Part shown: in pieces, positions 23,368 through 32,033 of the stretch | Layout of the letters: each line of letters begins with the position of its first letter | Numbering within the stretch: the first letter of the stretch is position 1 | Source of the DNA: Candidatus Omnitrophota bacterium | GTDB lineage: Bacteria > Omnitrophota > Gorgyraeia > Gygaellales > Profunditerraquicolaceae | Assembly (NCBI GenBank): GCA_028718245.1 | Contig: JAQUME010000007.1 | Span: 1 to 35,823, forward strand | Length of the DNA stretch: 35,823 nucleotides | Direction: 5' to 3' | Position numbers and translations under genes: made by a program | Notes under the pieces: generated by a model | Databases searched by the model: none | What the model saw: only the letters and a program-made list of their open reading frames with translations | Told to the model about the DNA's origin: nothing

Positions 23368-23757
23368 ATGGCAACAAAAGAAAAGGCAAAGAAGAAAAAG
23401 ATCGCCAAAGGCGTAACCAGCGGGATCGCCCATATACAGGCAAGCTTTAATAATACGATCATTACCATAGCCGATAAGCAGGGCAATGTATTGGCCTGGA
23501 GCGCCCCCGGGATCGTCGGTTACTCCGGCTCCAAGAAATCTACGCCTTTTGCCGCACAGATAGCTGCGACCGACGCGGCCAGGAAGGCCAAAGAGGTCGG
23601 TTTGAAGGAGATCGAGGTGCACGTTAAGGGCCCGGGTTTTGGCAGGGAGTCGGCGATCCGCGCTCTTCAGGCAGCCGGATTGGTCGTGACCTTGATCAAG
23701 GATGTGACTCCTATTCCTCATAATGGTTGCCGTCCCAAGAAGAAAAGGAGAGTTTAA
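23368..23757 (+). CDS. rpsK: 30S ribosomal protein S11
   Basis: [64 protein letters not shown]. Confidence 0.99.
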   Translation: MATKEKAKKKKIAKGVTSGIAHIQASFNNTIITIADKQGNVLAWSAPGIVGYSGSKKSTPFAAQIAATDAARKAKEVGLKEIEVHVKGPGFGRESAIRALQAAGLVVTLIKDVTPIPHNGCRPKKKRRV

Positions 23758-23760
23758 TTT

Positions 23761-24390
23761 ATGGGCCGCTATATTGACGCAGTTTGCAGATTATGCCGCA
23801 GGCAGGGTGAAAAATTATTCCTGAAGGGGACCAAGTGCCAGACTGAAAAATGCCCGATCGCTAAAAGGGCTTATCCCCCGGGCCAGCACGGCCAGGGCAG
23901 GAGGCAGAAGCTTTCCAACTACGGCCTGCAGCTTAAAGAAAAACAGAAGGTCAAAAGGATCTACGGGGTTTTTGAAAAGCAATTCCGCAAATATTTCAAG
24001 ATCGCTTCAAAGACCAAAGGGGTAACCGGCAAGGTGCTTTTGCAGCTATTGGAGCGCAGGCTGGACAATGTGGTTTTCCGCATGGGCCTGGGTATTTCGC
24101 GCTCGCAGGCGCGCCAGATCGTCAGGCATAACATGGTCGCGGTCAATTCCCGCAGGGTGAATATCCCGTCATACCTGGTGGCCAAGGATGATGTGGTTGA
24201 AATTAAAACCAAGGATAAGGCCAAGATCAAGATCAAGGATAACCTGGAGCTTTCTAAAGACAGGACTGTTCCTTCCTGGCTTGAGTTTGCTCCCGGTGAA
24301 ATGAAGGGTAAGGTCTTAAGGCTTCCGGAGAAGAACGATATCCAGCAGCCGATTTCCGAACAGTTGATCGTCGAGTTGTACTCTAAATAA
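23761..24390 (+). CDS. rpsD: 30S ribosomal protein S4 (Cys-rich N-terminus)
   Basis: MGRYIDAVCRLCRRQGEKLFLKGTKCQTEKCPIAKRAYPPGQHG, RLDNVVFRMGLGISRSQARQIVRHNM. Confidence 0.99.
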   Translation: MGRYIDAVCRLCRRQGEKLFLKGTKCQTEKCPIAKRAYPPGQHGQGRRQKLSNYGLQLKEKQKVKRIYGVFEKQFRKYFKIASKTKGVTGKVLLQLLERRLDNVVFRMGLGISRSQARQIVRHNMVAVNSRRVNIPSYLVAKDDVVEIKTKDKAKIKIKDNLELSKDRTVPSWLEFAPGEMKGKVLRLPEKNDIQQPISEQLIVELYSK

Positions 24391-24432
24391 TTTTAGCCGG
24401 TATTTTATCAAATACAATCAGCGGGGGGAGAG

Positions 24433-25425
24433 ATGGGCATAAAATGGAGAGATTTTCAGTTTCCCAAGAAACTTGAATGTGATGAATCGGTATATACGGA
24501 TACATACGGGAAGTTCCAGGCCGCTCCTTTTGAAAGAGGCTATGGGGTAACCCTGGGCAACTCTTTAAGAAGGGTATTGCTTTCTTCTATTGAGGGAAGC
24601 GCGATCACCTCGGTCAAGATCGCCGGCGCCGCGCATGAATTTTCCACCATCCCCGGGGTCCTGGAGGATGTCCCGGAGATAATCTTGAATATCAAAAGCC
24701 TGGTTTTGAATTCCCATTCCAAGATCCCCAAGACCATTTATTTGAAGGCGGATAAGAAGGGCGAGGTCAGGGCCAAGGATATCGAGGCGGATGAGACGAT
24801 AGAGATAATCAATCCCGAGCTGCATATCGCCACCCTTACCAAGGATACCAAACTGAATATCGAGATGGAGGTTTGCCGCGGCAGAGGTTATGTTGCCGCT
24901 GAGCTGAATAAAAAAGAGGAGAAGGTTGCCGGGCTTATCTCGGTGGACTCCATCTTTACCCCCATAAAGAAGGTCAACTACTTCGTGGAGAATACCCGCG
25001 TCGGCCAGCGCACGGATTACGATAAGCTGATCCTGGAGATCTGGACCAACGGGAGCATTAACCCGAAGGATGCTTTGCTTTATGCCTCCAATATTTTACA
25101 GAGGCATCTGGATATCTTCGTGAATTTCGGCCAGTTACCGGAAGATATCATTGAAGAGGAGCCGGAGATGACCAAGGAGGAGGCAGCCCTTTATGAAAAG
25201 CTGAGGCTGCCGATCTCGGAGCTTGAGTTATCTGTCCGAAGCTCCAACTGTTTAAGGGAGGCAGGGATCAAGATCATTGCCGACCTGGTCAAGAAAACCG
25301 AAGATGAGATGCTTGCTTTTAAGAATTTCGGCAAGAAGTCCCTTACCGAGATCAAAGAGCTGCTTATGGGAATGGGGCTTACCTTGGGAATGCAGATCGA
25401 TCCCAAAAAGATTAAGAAGGGCTAA
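24433..25425 (+). CDS. rpoA: DNA-directed RNA polymerase subunit alpha
   Basis: ERGYGVTLGNSLRRVLLSSIEGSAITSVKI, RTDYDKLILEIWTNGSINPKDAL, alpha-CTD LELSVRSSNCLREAGIKIIADLV..KNFGKKSLTEIKE. Confidence 0.99.
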   Translation: MGIKWRDFQFPKKLECDESVYTDTYGKFQAAPFERGYGVTLGNSLRRVLLSSIEGSAITSVKIAGAAHEFSTIPGVLEDVPEIILNIKSLVLNSHSKIPKTIYLKADKKGEVRAKDIEADETIEIINPELHIATLTKDTKLNIEMEVCRGRGYVAAELNKKEEKVAGLISVDSIFTPIKKVNYFVENTRVGQRTDYDKLILEIWTNGSINPKDALLYASNILQRHLDIFVNFGQLPEDIIEEEPEMTKEEAALYEKLRLPISELELSVRSSNCLREAGIKIIADLVKKTEDEMLAFKNFGKKSLTEIKELLMGMGLTLGMQIDPKKIKKG

Positions 25426-25431
25426 AATAAT

Positions 25432-26004
25432 ATGAGACATGCGAAGAAGAGGCTGCAATTAAACCGTTTCACCAGCTGGCATGATGCTACAATTAACAGC
25501 CTGGCCAGGGCCATTATCCTTAACCAGAGCATTAAAACTACTTTGCACAGGGCCAAGGCATCCCGCCAGACGGTTGAACAACTTATTACCCTGGCAAAAA
25601 CGAATACCCTTTTTGCCCGCCGTCAGGCGCAAAAGCTCCTCGGTGAGCATAAGCTGGTAAACCTGCTTTTTAATGAGTTGGGCCCGCGTTTCTCAAAAAG
25701 GCAAAGCGGATTTACCAGGATCATCGGCATGGGGAAAAGGCGCGGGGACAATGCCGAGATGGTAATATTTGAGCTTACCGAAATAAAGAAAAAAGAGGCT
25801 AAACCGGTTAAGCATGCTAAAGAAACTAAGGCCATTCCTGCGCAAAACACAGAGGGCCAGGCCGAAGAAAAAACTATTGAAGAACCAAATAAGGCTGAGC
25901 CCAAGCCCGTAACTAAAGAGCATCCGGCTAAAGGCAAAAAACCACAAACCAAGTTTATCAGCGGTATAAGGAGCATTTTCAAGAAGAAAAGCGATTCTTT
26001 GTAA
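25432..26004 (+). CDS. rplQ: 50S ribosomal protein L17 with ~70-aa charged C-terminal extension
   Basis: MRHAKKRLQLNRFTSWHDATINSLARAIILNQSIKTTLHRAKASR, GFTRIIGMGKRRGDNAEMVIFEL, then K/E/P-rich tail. Confidence 0.97.
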   Translation: MRHAKKRLQLNRFTSWHDATINSLARAIILNQSIKTTLHRAKASRQTVEQLITLAKTNTLFARRQAQKLLGEHKLVNLLFNELGPRFSKRQSGFTRIIGMGKRRGDNAEMVIFELTEIKKKEAKPVKHAKETKAIPAQNTEGQAEEKTIEEPNKAEPKPVTKEHPAKGKKPQTKFISGIRSIFKKKSDSL

Positions 26005-26020
26005 ATAAAGAAGATCCTTC

Positions 26021-27196
26021 ATGAAAATAGATACAAGGCTTGCCGAGCGTCTAAAAAAGATACATCCTTCTTCAACCTTGGCGATAACCTCCAAAGCCAG
26101 GAAATTGAGATCTGAAGGAAAGGATATTGTCAGTTTTGCCGCCGGAGAACCGGATTTTGACACCCCGGATTTTGTAAAAGACGCAGGCATCGCGGCCATC
26201 AAGGCCGGATTTACCAAGTACACCCCCACCACAGGCATACCTGAATTAAAAAAGCTTATCTGCCAGAAATTCAAAAAGGATAACTCCCTGGAATACGCGC
26301 CTGATCAGATTATTGTCTCAAACGGCGCCAAGCACTCTATTTACAACGCCCTTATGGTGCTCTTGAACCAACATGATGAGGTGCTTATTCCGGTGCCTTA
26401 CTGGGTAAGTTACCCTGAAATGGTCCGCCTCTGCCAGGGGAGCCCGCGTTTTATCAAAACCAAGGCCGCGGATAATTTTAAGATAACCCTCAAAGATCTG
26501 CGTAAACATATCAGCCCCAAAACCAAAGTATTGATCCTCAACAGCCCGTCTAACCCGGCCGGGGCTGTCTATGACCGTTCTGAACTGCAGGAGATAGCCG
26601 ATCTCTGCGTGGAAAAGAATATTTTCGTGGTCAGCGATGAAATTTATGAAAAAATAATTTTTGACGGCCGCAAACATGAATCCATAGCCGGCTTCAACAA
26701 AAATATCTACGATCTGGCCATCACGGTCAACGGCTTATCCAAAAGTTATTCCATGACCGGCTGGCGTATCGGTTACCTGGGAGCGCCGCATGATGTAGCC
26801 GCGGCTATCTCAAACCTTCAGGACCACTCAACCTCAAACCCTAACTCTATCGCCCAGAAGGCCGCGGTGGCCGCCTTAAGCGCTCCCGAAGATTTTACGG
26901 CCGGTCTTTGCCTTGAGTTTCAAAAGAGAAGGGATTATCTGGCTGAAAGATTAAAAAATATCTCCAAGCTAAGCTTCAGGCTCCCGCAGGGAGCGTTTTA
27001 TATATTTTGTGATATATCCAGGACAGGGCTTGATTCCGCAAGTTTTTCCGGCCGGCTTTTGGAGGAGGAATATGTAAGTGTTATTCCGGGATCTGCTTTT
27101 GGCATGGATGATTTTATAAGGATAAGCTTCGCCACAAGCATGGAAGAATTAAAAAAAGGTATGGACAGGATAGAAAGGTGGGTATCTTCCCTGTGA
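26021..27196 (+). CDS. PLP-dependent class I aminotransferase, probable aspartate aminotransferase
   Basis: SFAAGEPDFDTPDFVKDAG, NSPSNPAGAVYDRSEL, VSDEIYEKIIFDG, NGLSKSYSMTGWRIGYLGAP (PLP lysine). Confidence 0.92.
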   Translation: MKIDTRLAERLKKIHPSSTLAITSKARKLRSEGKDIVSFAAGEPDFDTPDFVKDAGIAAIKAGFTKYTPTTGIPELKKLICQKFKKDNSLEYAPDQIIVSNGAKHSIYNALMVLLNQHDEVLIPVPYWVSYPEMVRLCQGSPRFIKTKAADNFKITLKDLRKHISPKTKVLILNSPSNPAGAVYDRSELQEIADLCVEKNIFVVSDEIYEKIIFDGRKHESIAGFNKNIYDLAITVNGLSKSYSMTGWRIGYLGAPHDVAAAISNLQDHSTSNPNSIAQKAAVAALSAPEDFTAGLCLEFQKRRDYLAERLKNISKLSFRLPQGAFYIFCDISRTGLDSASFSGRLLEEEYVSVIPGSAFGMDDFIRISFATSMEELKKGMDRIERWVSSL

Positions 27197-28449
27197 GCGG
27201 CCAGACCATTGCCGAAAAAATATTAAGCCGCCATTCGGGCAAAACCCTGGCTGCCGGTGATTTCGCGGTGTGCAAAGTGGATTTTGCTTTTGGCCAGGAC
27301 GGCACCTCATCCATTATTATCGACCGGATCAAGGAGATGGGGGTAAATAAACTGAAGACCGACTTTTGCATGGTCATTGACCACAGCGCCCCAAGCCCGA
27401 GTGAAGGGGTGTCGCGGGTGCATAAGAAGATGCGCGATTTTGCCCAAGCATTCGGCACGGAGATCTTTGATATCGGCTGCGGGATATGCCATCAGGTCAT
27501 CCCGGAGTCCGGAAAAGTCTTACCCGGAGACCTGGTGCTGGGAGCAGATTCTCACACCTGCACCTATGGTGCGATCGGCGCCTTCTCTACGGGGGTCGGC
27601 TCTACGGATCTAGCCATAACCCTGGCTACCGGTAAAAATTGGTTCAAGGTGCCGGCGACCATAAAGATAATCGTCAAAGGCAAGCCGGCCAAGGGGGTTT
27701 TTGCCAAGGATATTATCCTGCATATAATCGGCAGCCTGAAGGCAGACGGCGCTACCTATAAAGCAGTTGAATTTTACGGCCCGGTGATCGATAATATGGA
27801 TATGGACGGCCGTTTTACCGTATGCAATATGCTGGTTGAGATGGGCGCTAAATGCGGTTTCATGCCGGTAGATGAGAAAACCTTGGACTGGTTTAAGCCG
27901 AGGGTTAAAAAAGGAAAGCAGCTGAAGGGGATTACTGCCGACCCAGAGGCCATTTATGAAAATGTTTATGAATTTGATGTTTCCAAAGTCAAGCCCCAGG
28001 TTTCCATTCCGCACAGCGTGGATAATACGGCGGAGGCGGCATCTTTGGAGAAGGTAAAAATAAACCAGGCATTCCTGGGCACCTGCACCAACGGCCGGAT
28101 CAATGATTTCAAGATAGCGGCGAAAATCCTCAAAAATCGCAAGGTGCATCCGTTCGTAAGGATGATCATCGCCCCAAGCTCTAAAACCGTTTACCTGGAA
28201 GCGATAAAGCTGGGCCTGGTGGATATATTCATCAAGGCCGGAGCCGTGATCGTGGCCCCGGGCTGCGGCCCCTGCGTAGGCACGCATAACGGTGTCCCTT
28301 CAGACGGTGAAGTGGTCATCTCAACTGCCAACCGTAATTTCAAGGGCAGGATGGGGAACCCGGCGGCATTTATTTACCTGGCTTCCCCGGCGACAGTAGC
28401 GGCTTCTGCGGTTAAGGGCTATATAACCGACCCAAGGGGTTATTTATAA
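27193..28449 (+). CDS. LeuC/aconitase-family dehydratase large subunit (IPM dehydratase / homoaconitase / aconitase-like)
   Basis: GQTIAEKILSRHSGK, LGADSHTCTYGAIGAFSTGVGSTDLA, LGTCTNGRINDF, APGCGPCVGTHNG Fe-S ligands; GTG at 27193 overlaps aminotransferase stop and fits the family N-terminus better than GTG 27178. Confidence 0.93.
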   Translation: MSGQTIAEKILSRHSGKTLAAGDFAVCKVDFAFGQDGTSSIIIDRIKEMGVNKLKTDFCMVIDHSAPSPSEGVSRVHKKMRDFAQAFGTEIFDIGCGICHQVIPESGKVLPGDLVLGADSHTCTYGAIGAFSTGVGSTDLAITLATGKNWFKVPATIKIIVKGKPAKGVFAKDIILHIIGSLKADGATYKAVEFYGPVIDNMDMDGRFTVCNMLVEMGAKCGFMPVDEKTLDWFKPRVKKGKQLKGITADPEAIYENVYEFDVSKVKPQVSIPHSVDNTAEAASLEKVKINQAFLGTCTNGRINDFKIAAKILKNRKVHPFVRMIIAPSSKTVYLEAIKLGLVDIFIKAGAVIVAPGCGPCVGTHNGVPSDGEVVISTANRNFKGRMGNPAAFIYLASPATVAASAVKGYITDPRGYL

Positions 28450-28460
28450 GGAGGTTACCG

Positions 28461-29507
28461 ATGGAGATCCACGATCTGCTGTTAATGTGTATTCAAAAAG
28501 GCGCTTCTGATCTTCATGTTACGGATAATGAGCCGCCGATCCTGCGCATTGACGGAAGATTAATGCGCTCCGGCCTCGAGGTATTGCACAAAGACGATTT
28601 AAAGAAGATGATCTACAGCGTGCTCTCCAATAACCAGAAGGAGATCTTTGAGCGCGAGTTAGAGCTGGATTTTTCCCTGGCCCTTCCTGACCTTGATCGT
28701 TTCCGCGTAAATATTCATTTGCAGAAGGGCTCTGTTGAGGCGGCATTCCGCCGTATCCCCCTGGAGATCCCCGGCATCGATACCCTTGGCCTGCCAAAGA
28801 TAGCCGCCGAGCTGGCCCGCAGGCCAAACGGCCTGGTCCTGGTCACCGGCCCGACAGGGATGGGCAAGACCACGACCCTGGCCGCCATGGTCGATCTTAT
28901 CAATAACGAAAGGGAATGCATGATCATGTGCATTGAAGACCCGATCGAATTTGTCCATAGCAACAAGAAAAGCATAATTAAACAGCGGGAGGTTTATTCG
29001 GATACGCATTCTTTTGCCCAGGCCCTGCGCCATACTCTGCGCCAGGATCCCAATGTTATCGTAGTCGGGGAGATGCGTGACCTGGAAACCATCGCCACCG
29101 CCCTGACCGCGGCTGAGACCGGGCACCTTGTGTTAGCCACTTTGCATACGCCGGATGCACCGCAGACCGTTTCAAGGATCATTGATGTCTTTCCGCCGCA
29201 CCAGCAGCAGCAGATAAGGTTTCAGCTTTCCGACTGTCTCCAGGGGGTAATTTCGCAGCTTCTTCTGCCGCACGCATCAGGCAAGGGCAGGGTCCTGGCC
29301 ACGGAGGTAATGATCGCTACTTCGGGTATCCGCAATCTTATACGGGAGCAGGAGATCGAGCAGATCCCGACCCTTATGCAGACGGGTTCGCAGCACGGTA
29401 TGCACACGATGGATAAGTGCCTGAAAGAATTGTTCCAAAAACAATTGATCACCCTGGACATGGCCATGTCTAAGGTTAAGAACAGGGAGGAATTCAAACA
29501 GCTGTGA
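28461..29507 (+). CDS. pilT: PilT-type twitching motility / type IV pilus retraction ATPase
   Basis: GASDLHVTDNEPPILRIDGRL, Walker A GPTGMGKTTTLAAM, RQDPNVIVVGEMRDLETIATALTAAETGHLVLATLHT, IRNLIRE motif; SD aaggaggttaccgATG. Confidence 0.96.
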   Translation: MEIHDLLLMCIQKGASDLHVTDNEPPILRIDGRLMRSGLEVLHKDDLKKMIYSVLSNNQKEIFERELELDFSLALPDLDRFRVNIHLQKGSVEAAFRRIPLEIPGIDTLGLPKIAAELARRPNGLVLVTGPTGMGKTTTLAAMVDLINNERECMIMCIEDPIEFVHSNKKSIIKQREVYSDTHSFAQALRHTLRQDPNVIVVGEMRDLETIATALTAAETGHLVLATLHTPDAPQTVSRIIDVFPPHQQQQIRFQLSDCLQGVISQLLLPHASGKGRVLATEVMIATSGIRNLIREQEIEQIPTLMQTGSQHGMHTMDKCLKELFQKQLITLDMAMSKVKNREEFKQL

Positions 29508-30004
29508 TAATCGCCGGTGAAAGCATAAAATTAGGGGACAATATCAACACGGATTTCATCATCTCCGGAAGGTATAAGTTCGCTATCACCGATATGAAGG
29601 AGCTGGCCAAGCATATCATGGAGGATATTGACCCGAACTTCCCGGCTAAGATCACCCCGGGTAAATCCATAATCGTGGCGGGTAATAATTTCGGTATGGG
29701 CTCCAGCCGCGAACAAGCCCCCCTGGTGATCAAGGAGGCCGGGATCGCGGCGGTTTTGGCCAGTGAATTTGCGCGCATATTCTTCCGCAACGGATTTAAT
29801 ATCGGCCTGCCCTTGATCCAGACAGATACCTCCAGGATCGATGAGCATGATGCTTTGGAGATCGACCTGGATAAGGGAGTGGTAAAGAATATAACCAAGG
29901 GTATTGATCTTAAGATCAGGCCTTTGCCCAAATTCATGCAGGATCTTCTGTCTGAAGGCGGCATAATCAACTATTACAAAAAACACGGAGAACTGAAAGT
30001 CTAA
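29504..30004 (+). CDS. LeuD/aconitase-family dehydratase small subunit
   Basis: GDNINTDFIISGRYKF, AGNNFGMGSSREQAPLVIKEAGIAAVLASEFARIFFRNGFNIGLPL; GTG start overlaps pilT stop (GTGA). Confidence 0.94.
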   Translation: MIIAGESIKLGDNINTDFIISGRYKFAITDMKELAKHIMEDIDPNFPAKITPGKSIIVAGNNFGMGSSREQAPLVIKEAGIAAVLASEFARIFFRNGFNIGLPLIQTDTSRIDEHDALEIDLDKGVVKNITKGIDLKIRPLPKFMQDLLSEGGIINYYKKHGELKV

Positions 30005-31093
30005 ATGAAACATACGATAACCCTGATCCCCGGAGATGGCATAGGTTATGAGGTTTCCCTGGCTGCCAAGAGATGTGTTGATGCGACAGGAGTAAATATT
30101 GCCTGGGAAGAGGCCTTAGCCGGGGCTGATAGCCTGGAGAAAACAGGGGAGATCCTTCCGCAAGCAGCGCTGGATTCGATAAGAAAGAACAAAGTTTGCC
30201 TTAAAGGCCCGATCACTACACCTATAGGAACGGGTTTTCGTTCGGTGAATGTGGCGATCAGGCAGGTATTAGAGCTTTATGCCTGCGTGCGTCCGGCAAA
30301 GAGTTACCCGGGAATTAAAAGCCGTTTTAAGGATATTGACCTGGTTATTATCAGGGAGAATAGCGAAGACCTTTATTCAGGGATCGAATTTGAGGAGGGG
30401 GACCCTAAGACAAAAGCCCTGATCAGACGGATCGAGGAGGATACTGATAGAAAGATCCGGGCTGACTCCGGGATCACGATAAAACCGATATCTAAGTTTG
30501 CCTCTGAGCGGATCGCCAGGTTTGCTTTTCAATATGCCCTGGAAAATAACCGCAAGAAGATCACCTGCGTGCATAAGGCAAATATCATGAAGTTTACCGA
30601 CGGCTTATTCCTGAAGAGCTGCCGTGAGGTGGCGCGGGATTTTGAGGGAAAAATAAAATTTGAAGATACGATAGTTGATAATATGTCCATGCAGCTGGTG
30701 ACCAAACCCAATAATTATGATCTCCTGCTTTTGCCTAACCTCTACGGGGATATCATCTCTGACCTTTGCGCCGGGCTTATCGGCGGTTTGGGGGTTGCCC
30801 CGGGAGCGAATATCGGAAAAGACGCGGCGGTCTTTGAGGCGGTGCACGGATCTGCCCCAAAATACAAAGGGCAGAATAAGGTTAACCCCACGGCGATGAT
30901 CTTATCCGGGGTTTTGATGCTGCGCCACATCAAAGAGGAGGCAGCTGCCGCTAAACTCGAGAATGCCGTAAAGGAGATAATTTCAGAGGGAAAATTTGTT
31001 ACCTATGACCTAAAGGCAGATCCGCTTGATCCGTCAGCTGTCGGCACCAGTGAAATGGCCGACGCCATTATCAATAAACTAAAGAAAAGTTAG
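30005..31093 (+). CDS. Isocitrate dehydrogenase family (short, IDH3-like), candidate NADP-preferring
   Basis: ITLIPGDGIGYEVS, LKGPITTPIGTGFRSVNVAIRQVLELYACVRP, IRENSEDLYSGIEF, VHKANIMKFTDGLFL, LYGDIISDLCAGLIGGLGVAPGANIG, HGSAPKYKGQNKVNPTA. Confidence 0.9.
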   Translation: MKHTITLIPGDGIGYEVSLAAKRCVDATGVNIAWEEALAGADSLEKTGEILPQAALDSIRKNKVCLKGPITTPIGTGFRSVNVAIRQVLELYACVRPAKSYPGIKSRFKDIDLVIIRENSEDLYSGIEFEEGDPKTKALIRRIEEDTDRKIRADSGITIKPISKFASERIARFAFQYALENNRKKITCVHKANIMKFTDGLFLKSCREVARDFEGKIKFEDTIVDNMSMQLVTKPNNYDLLLLPNLYGDIISDLCAGLIGGLGVAPGANIGKDAAVFEAVHGSAPKYKGQNKVNPTAMILSGVLMLRHIKEEAAAAKLENAVKEIISEGKFVTYDLKADPLDPSAVGTSEMADAIINKLKKS

Positions 31094-31099
31094 GTTTCT

Positions 31100-32020
31100 A
31101 TGAAAATATCCGTTATCGGCGCCGGGAATGTGGGGAGTTTAACGGCTATGCGCATCGCCCAGGATGGTTTGGGCGATGTTTTGCTTATTGATGTAGTCAA
31201 AGGCAGGGCTGCGGGAAAGGCCATGGACTTAGAGGATGCCCGGCCCCTTTTAAAATTCAACTATCATATCAAAGGCAGCGATGATATAGGGGAGCTCAAG
31301 GATTCGGATATCGTGGTAGTTACCGCCGGGCTTGCCCGTACTCCCGGTATGACCCGGGAAGAGTTATTAGCCAGGAACGCGCAGATCTTAAAAGATGTCT
31401 GCCTGAACATAAAAAAACAGTCCCCCGGCGCCACAGTTATAATAGTGACCAATCCTCTTGATATTATGACCCTCTATGCTTTAAAGATAACCGGATTCAA
31501 GCCGAATAAACTTTTCGGCATGGGCTCAAGCCTTGATTCCGCAAGGTTTGCCAATCTTATCGCCCAGGAATTGAACCTTGCGGCTACGGATATTGAAGCG
31601 GTAGTTATCGGCGCTCATGGGGAAGGGATGCTTCCTTTGCCCAGATTTACCAAGGTCAAGGGGGTTTCCCTTGATGAGTTTTTAGAGGATAAAAAGATCG
31701 AAGCATTGGCCGGCCGGGCGGTCAACCGGGGCGCTGAGATCGTCAGCAGCCTTGGTACAGGCAGCGCTTTTTTTGCTCCCTCATCGGCGATCGCCGCCAT
31801 CGTTAAGACAATAGTGAAGGATGAGAAACGCACCATCGGCTTATGCAGTTATTTAAACGGGGAATACGGGATCAAAGGCGCATGCCTTGGCGTTCCCTGC
31901 CGCCTGGGTAAGCTAGGTATTGAGAAGGTTATTGAATTAGACCTTTCGCAGGAGGAAAGATCCAAGCTGGCTAAATCAGCGAGTCTTGTGGCTCAGGCCG
32001 CAGGGCTTTTGCCGGTTTGA
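31100..32020 (+). CDS. mdh: Malate dehydrogenase (LDH-like family, NAD-type)
   Basis: ISVIGAGNVGSLTAMRIAQDGLGDVLLIDVV, TAGLARTPGMTREELLARNAQI, VTNPLDIMT, LDSARF, GAHGEGMLPLPRF. Confidence 0.94.
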   Translation: MKISVIGAGNVGSLTAMRIAQDGLGDVLLIDVVKGRAAGKAMDLEDARPLLKFNYHIKGSDDIGELKDSDIVVVTAGLARTPGMTREELLARNAQILKDVCLNIKKQSPGATVIIVTNPLDIMTLYALKITGFKPNKLFGMGSSLDSARFANLIAQELNLAATDIEAVVIGAHGEGMLPLPRFTKVKGVSLDEFLEDKKIEALAGRAVNRGAEIVSSLGTGSAFFAPSSAIAAIVKTIVKDEKRTIGLCSYLNGEYGIKGACLGVPCRLGKLGIEKVIELDLSQEERSKLAKSASLVAQAAGLLPV

Positions 32021-32033
32021 TCCAGGCCTATCT

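Noticed and set aside
27610-28287. 225-aa antisense ORF opposite the LeuC-like gene
   Set aside because: Fully antisense to a gene with strong family motifs; low-complexity translation with no recognisable domain, best explained by codon-usage shadow.
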